A stretch of DNA of 64,000 nucleotides, taken from assembly GCA_039025235.1 (NCBI GenBank), contig JBCCOS010000006.1, forward strand, positions 186,001 through 250,000. The letters are read 5' to 3'. Below are positions 61,920-64,000 of the stretch, in pieces. The DNA comes from MED-G105 sp039025235. Lineage in GTDB: Bacteria > Pseudomonadota > Alphaproteobacteria > Caulobacterales > Parvularculaceae. The translations under genes were made by a program, and so were the position numbers. A model generated the notes under the pieces. The model saw only the letters and a program-made list of their open reading frames with translations, was not told the origin of the DNA and did no database searches. Each line of letters opens with the position of its first letter. Within the stretch, counting starts at the first letter, position 1.

Positions 61920-62393
61920 ATGGCCAAAAAAAAAGATGATGGCCGTAAAACCGTTGCTGAAAACCGTCGTGCGCGTCGTGATTTTCAAATTGAGGATGTT
62001 TTTGAGGCGGGGCTCGTTCTGACCGGCACCGAGGTTAAAGCCTTGCGTGAAGGCCAGGCGACGATCAAGGAGGCATATGCAGCGCCGGAACGAGACGGCA
62101 TATGGCTCATCAATGCCAATATCCCAGAGTATTCAGCTGGAAACCGACAAAACCACGAACCAAAGCGACCGCGTCGGCTTCTTTTAAACAAAAGGGAGAT
62201 TGCCAAGCTGTCTCAGGCAGTTGAGAGAAAAGGGTATACGATTGCACCCCTCAAGCTGTATTTTAATCAAAGAGGGGTTGCAAAATTAGAGATCGGTCTC
62301 GCCATAGGTAAAAAAGATCACGATAAGCGTGCAACAATTAAGGATCGTGACTGGTCTCGTCAGCAGCAGAGAATACTCAGAAATCGTGGATAA
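61920..62393 (+). CDS. smpB: SsrA-binding protein SmpB
   Basis: It binds tmRNA for rescue of stalled ribosomes. Conserved parts: NRRARRDFQIEDVFEAGLVLTGTEVKALREGQATI, EYSAGNRQNHEPKRPRRLLLNKREI, LKLYFNQRGVAKLEIGLAIGKKDHDKR. The basic C-terminal tail (DWSRQQQRILRNRG) enters the mRNA channel. I choose ATG 61920, nine bases after GGAAG; earlier ATG and TTG codons are in frame at 61914 and 61911. No tmRNA gene is in this window. Confidence 0.96.
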   Translation: MAKKKDDGRKTVAENRRARRDFQIEDVFEAGLVLTGTEVKALREGQATIKEAYAAPERDGIWLINANIPEYSAGNRQNHEPKRPRRLLLNKREIAKLSQAVERKGYTIAPLKLYFNQRGVAKLEIGLAIGKKDHDKRATIKDRDWSRQQQRILRNRG

Positions 62394-62437
62394 AGGCGTT
62401 TTCGTTGAATAATCATATGCGAATGAAATCAATTCGT

Positions 62438-62574
62438 TAGAATCGTTCGCGTTCCTATAGAATCGGAAATTAGCTCTAAGTCTCTGTTTTGTCGGTTGAA
62501 CAATTGTTCGACCTATTGCGGAGTTGATGGACGGGAACCACCAACCGCACACCCTTATCCGCGACGCACGCTAG
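62438..62574 (-). repeat. Decayed RIME-like repeat
   Basis: AATCGTTCGCGTTCC / GGAAATTAGCTCTAAG and AGTCTCTGTTTTGTCGG match the inverted right stem and linker of the GATAAG subtype, followed by an ACACCCTTATCCGCG arm. It lies between smpB and a convergent gene. Confidence 0.55.
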
Positions 62575-62580
62575 TTGGCG

Positions 62581-63063
62581 TTATTCATCAGACGCGTTGG
62601 GGACGAACGCGAGGACTGTGTGGAAGGCCGCTGCAGCAGCAGCCCCTCCAGCGGTACATAGAAGTAACCCGCTGATGACAGGACTGGCAACGACCTGCGT
62701 CAGACGCGCCAATGCCATGACGGAAATAAGAACAACGGCCGCTCGCGCGTAAAAATATAACAACGCCGAAAAACCATCGCCCCCGGCAAACATTGCCGCA
62801 AATCGCTGCCAGGAGAGAAAAATATAGAGCCAACAGCCAATGCCTGCTGCAACCACGGCAAATGCTAATGACGGTCCGCGAAAAAGGCCCTCGAGCAAAG
62901 AAGTTGCCCCGGTAAAACTTAAAGAAGCGATCCCGACGCCAATAATGCCATAAGCGGCGGAAACTAAGAGTGACAGGGCTGGGCGTCCTTTACGCGCGTC
63001 GCGAAAGTTAAACGACTTTGGAGATATGCCCCAATTTCTCGACAAGTTTGTACCACCAATCAA
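62581..63063 (-). CDS. Hypothetical integral membrane protein
   Basis: A 160-residue protein with about four hydrophobic helices (LSLLVSAAYGIIGVGIASLSF, LAFAVVAAGIGCWLYIFLSW, LLYFYARAAVVLISVMALARL, GLLLCTAGGAAAAAAFHTVLAF). I do not recognise the family. It is the last gene of a minus-strand group, 15 bp below the uracil-DNA glycosylase gene, so the two are probably co-transcribed. Confidence 0.7.
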   Translation of the reverse strand: MIGGTNLSRNWGISPKSFNFRDARKGRPALSLLVSAAYGIIGVGIASLSFTGATSLLEGLFRGPSLAFAVVAAGIGCWLYIFLSWQRFAAMFAGGDGFSALLYFYARAAVVLISVMALARLTQVVASPVISGLLLCTAGGAAAAAAFHTVLAFVPNASDE

Positions 63064-63078
63064 ATGTAATCTAAAAAC

Positions 63079-63756
63079 TCAGTGTTCTACTGGGTCTTCG
63101 ATATAACTTTTTATATCGGTGAATACGCTGAAAAACATCTCGCGGGTCAATCGTCCAGTATTCGTGTTGTATCTTGAGCAGTGATAACTATCGAAAAGCA
63201 CGGCTTTGCTCTTGGGAAGGGCATGTTTTGCGCCATGCGCGAACTTATACTGCGAAAGTTTGCCACTAAATGCCCGAATAACCGCGTCATGAGCGATTTT
63301 GCCGAGCGCTAAAATAACTTTTAAATGATCGAGAGATTGAATCCGCGAAACCAGGAATGGACGACAGTTGTTTGCTTCAGGTCCCGTCGGCTTGTTTTGA
63401 GGGGGAACGCAGCGAACAGCATTTGTAATCATCGCATTCACCAGAGATAAACCATCATCGGCGCGACTAAGATAAGTCCCTTTTGAAAACTCAAATTGTG
63501 ACAATGTCTCGTATAAAAGATCACCGGCATAATCTCCGGTGAAAGGTCGCCCGGTTTTATTGGCGCCTTGAAGGCCTGGGGCAAGCCCAACAATTAGAAA
63601 CTGAGCGTCGTTGTTCCCGAATGACGGAACGGGTGCGTTGAACCAGTCGGGATGCTGATCAGCGTTGCTATCGCGAAAATCTACCAGCCTGGGGCAGAGA
63701 CGACAATCAGTGGGAGGTTCCGGCGGGAACGCTCCGGACGGGCCGAGCCCTACCAC
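63079..63756 (-). CDS. Uracil-DNA glycosylase, family 5 (UDGb)
   Basis: It removes uracil and other deaminated bases from DNA. Four Cys for a [4Fe-4S] cluster are present (Cys18 and Cys21 in DCRLCPRL, then RCVPP and NNCRPF). The active-site motif GLAPGLQGANKTGRPFTGD and the C-terminal SYHCSRYNTNTGRLT are those of type 5 enzymes. Length 225 is normal. The gene overlaps the end of the NYN-domain gene by one base, indicating a shared transcript. Confidence 0.92.
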   Translation of the reverse strand: MVGLGPSGAFPPEPPTDCRLCPRLVDFRDSNADQHPDWFNAPVPSFGNNDAQFLIVGLAPGLQGANKTGRPFTGDYAGDLLYETLSQFEFSKGTYLSRADDGLSLVNAMITNAVRCVPPQNKPTGPEANNCRPFLVSRIQSLDHLKVILALGKIAHDAVIRAFSGKLSQYKFAHGAKHALPKSKAVLFDSYHCSRYNTNTGRLTREMFFSVFTDIKSYIEDPVEH

Positions 63757-64000
63757 TAATAGTCTTCCTCCTCAAATTCATATTCTTCTTCGAATTCACC
63801 AATGGCGGGTTCATCAGAATCTGACATTGCCTTTGTTTTCACTGGTGTGCTGCCCGCCCGTCCAATTTCTTTTTGAAGGTCAGCCAAATCAAAAAATGCG
63901 TCTGCCTGTCGACGCAGCTCGTCACTTGCCATAGGGGGCTGCGACTTAATTGTTGAAATGGCAGTAACGCGAGCGCCAGCCAGTTGAGCTGCCTCCATCG
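63756..64000 (-). CDS. NYN-domain (LabA/DUF88-type) protein, C-terminal part (cut by window edge)
   Basis: Only the last 80 or so residues are inside the window; the frame is open to the window edge. GARVTAISTIKSQPP and DELRRQADAFFDLADLQ match the end of the NYN ribonuclease-like domain, and the tail is strongly acidic (EFEEEYEFEEEDY). The ATG at 63998 is probably internal. NYN proteins often sit between smpB-side genes and rpoZ in alphaproteobacteria, which fits this position. Confidence 0.65.
   Translation of the reverse strand, partial: MEAAQLAGARVTAISTIKSQPPMASDELRRQADAFFDLADLQKEIGRAGSTPVKTKAMSDSDEPAIGEFEEEYEFEEEDY

Overview
The window is a stretch of alphaproteobacterial chromosome of medium GC content. 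The evidence is the gene content and gene order: an lgt / MidA-type methyltransferase / pgeF block near prs, ubiK / YbjN / proC, an RNase E gene beside an AMIN-domain amidase, PBP1A and prfB, bactofilin with an M23 peptidase, a DUF455 / bcp / AsmA-like / tyrS / anmK run, rplY-pth-ychF, and dapA / smpB / uracil-DNA glycosylase / NYN protein. A family of two-stem intergenic repeats resembling the rhizobial RIME elements points the same way. I cannot fix the order or genus. Most of the window is core housekeeping sequence. There is no phage, CRISPR array, complete insertion sequence or rRNA operon.

Layout. 1-2331: end of a branched-chain 2-oxoacid dehydrogenase operon (E1alpha tail, E1beta, E2). 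2341-4157: a repeat cluster, a photolyase-like gene with an unusual domain order, and four 20-bp repeats that look like an IS21-type terminus. 4170-8632 (minus): DUF427, prs, pgeF, midA-like gene, lgt. 8871-12946 (plus): ubiK, YbjN-like gene, proC, TonB-dependent receptor. 13030-16709: nitroreductase, YceI, cytochrome b561, then an unrecognised gene, a frameshifted membrane protein gene and a small HTH regulator. 16969-24527 (minus): serine hydrolase, DsbA-like protein, M48 peptidase with TPRs, RNase E. 25504-31608 (plus): amidase, PBP1A, and prfB with a +1 programmed frameshift. 31827-35470 (minus): bactofilin, M23 peptidase, DUF455 protein, peroxiredoxin. 35814-46458: AsmA-like giant protein, tyrS, anmK, HNH protein, secreted phosphoesterase, galE, a lipoprotein and a membrane protein. 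46720-50090 (plus): rplY, pth, ychF, a methyltransferase. 50195-57474: glmS, a membrane-anchored GH106-like glycosidase, sterol-desaturase-family protein, rhodanese lipoprotein, tRNA-Ser(GCU). 57637-64000: lytic transglycosylase, dapA, smpB, a membrane protein, uracil-DNA glycosylase, and a NYN-domain gene cut by the window edge.

Envelope and cell-wall functions dominate. Amidase, PBP1A, M23 peptidase, bactofilin, lytic transglycosylase, AnmK, GlmS, DapA, Lgt and the AsmA-like protein together cover precursor supply, synthesis, remodelling and recycling of the envelope. A second group concerns translation (prfB, tyrS, pth, rplY, ychF, smpB, tRNA-Ser).

The most notable signals are: (i) the repeat family, some copies of which sit flush with genes and supply the stop codons of prfB and galE, while one lies at the 5' end of a TonB receptor gene; (ii) the photolyase-like protein with the FAD domain first and an apparent alpha/beta domain last; (iii) a frameshift in the small membrane protein gene; (iv) the prfB recoding site. 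I see no clear case of a wholly new multi-gene system.
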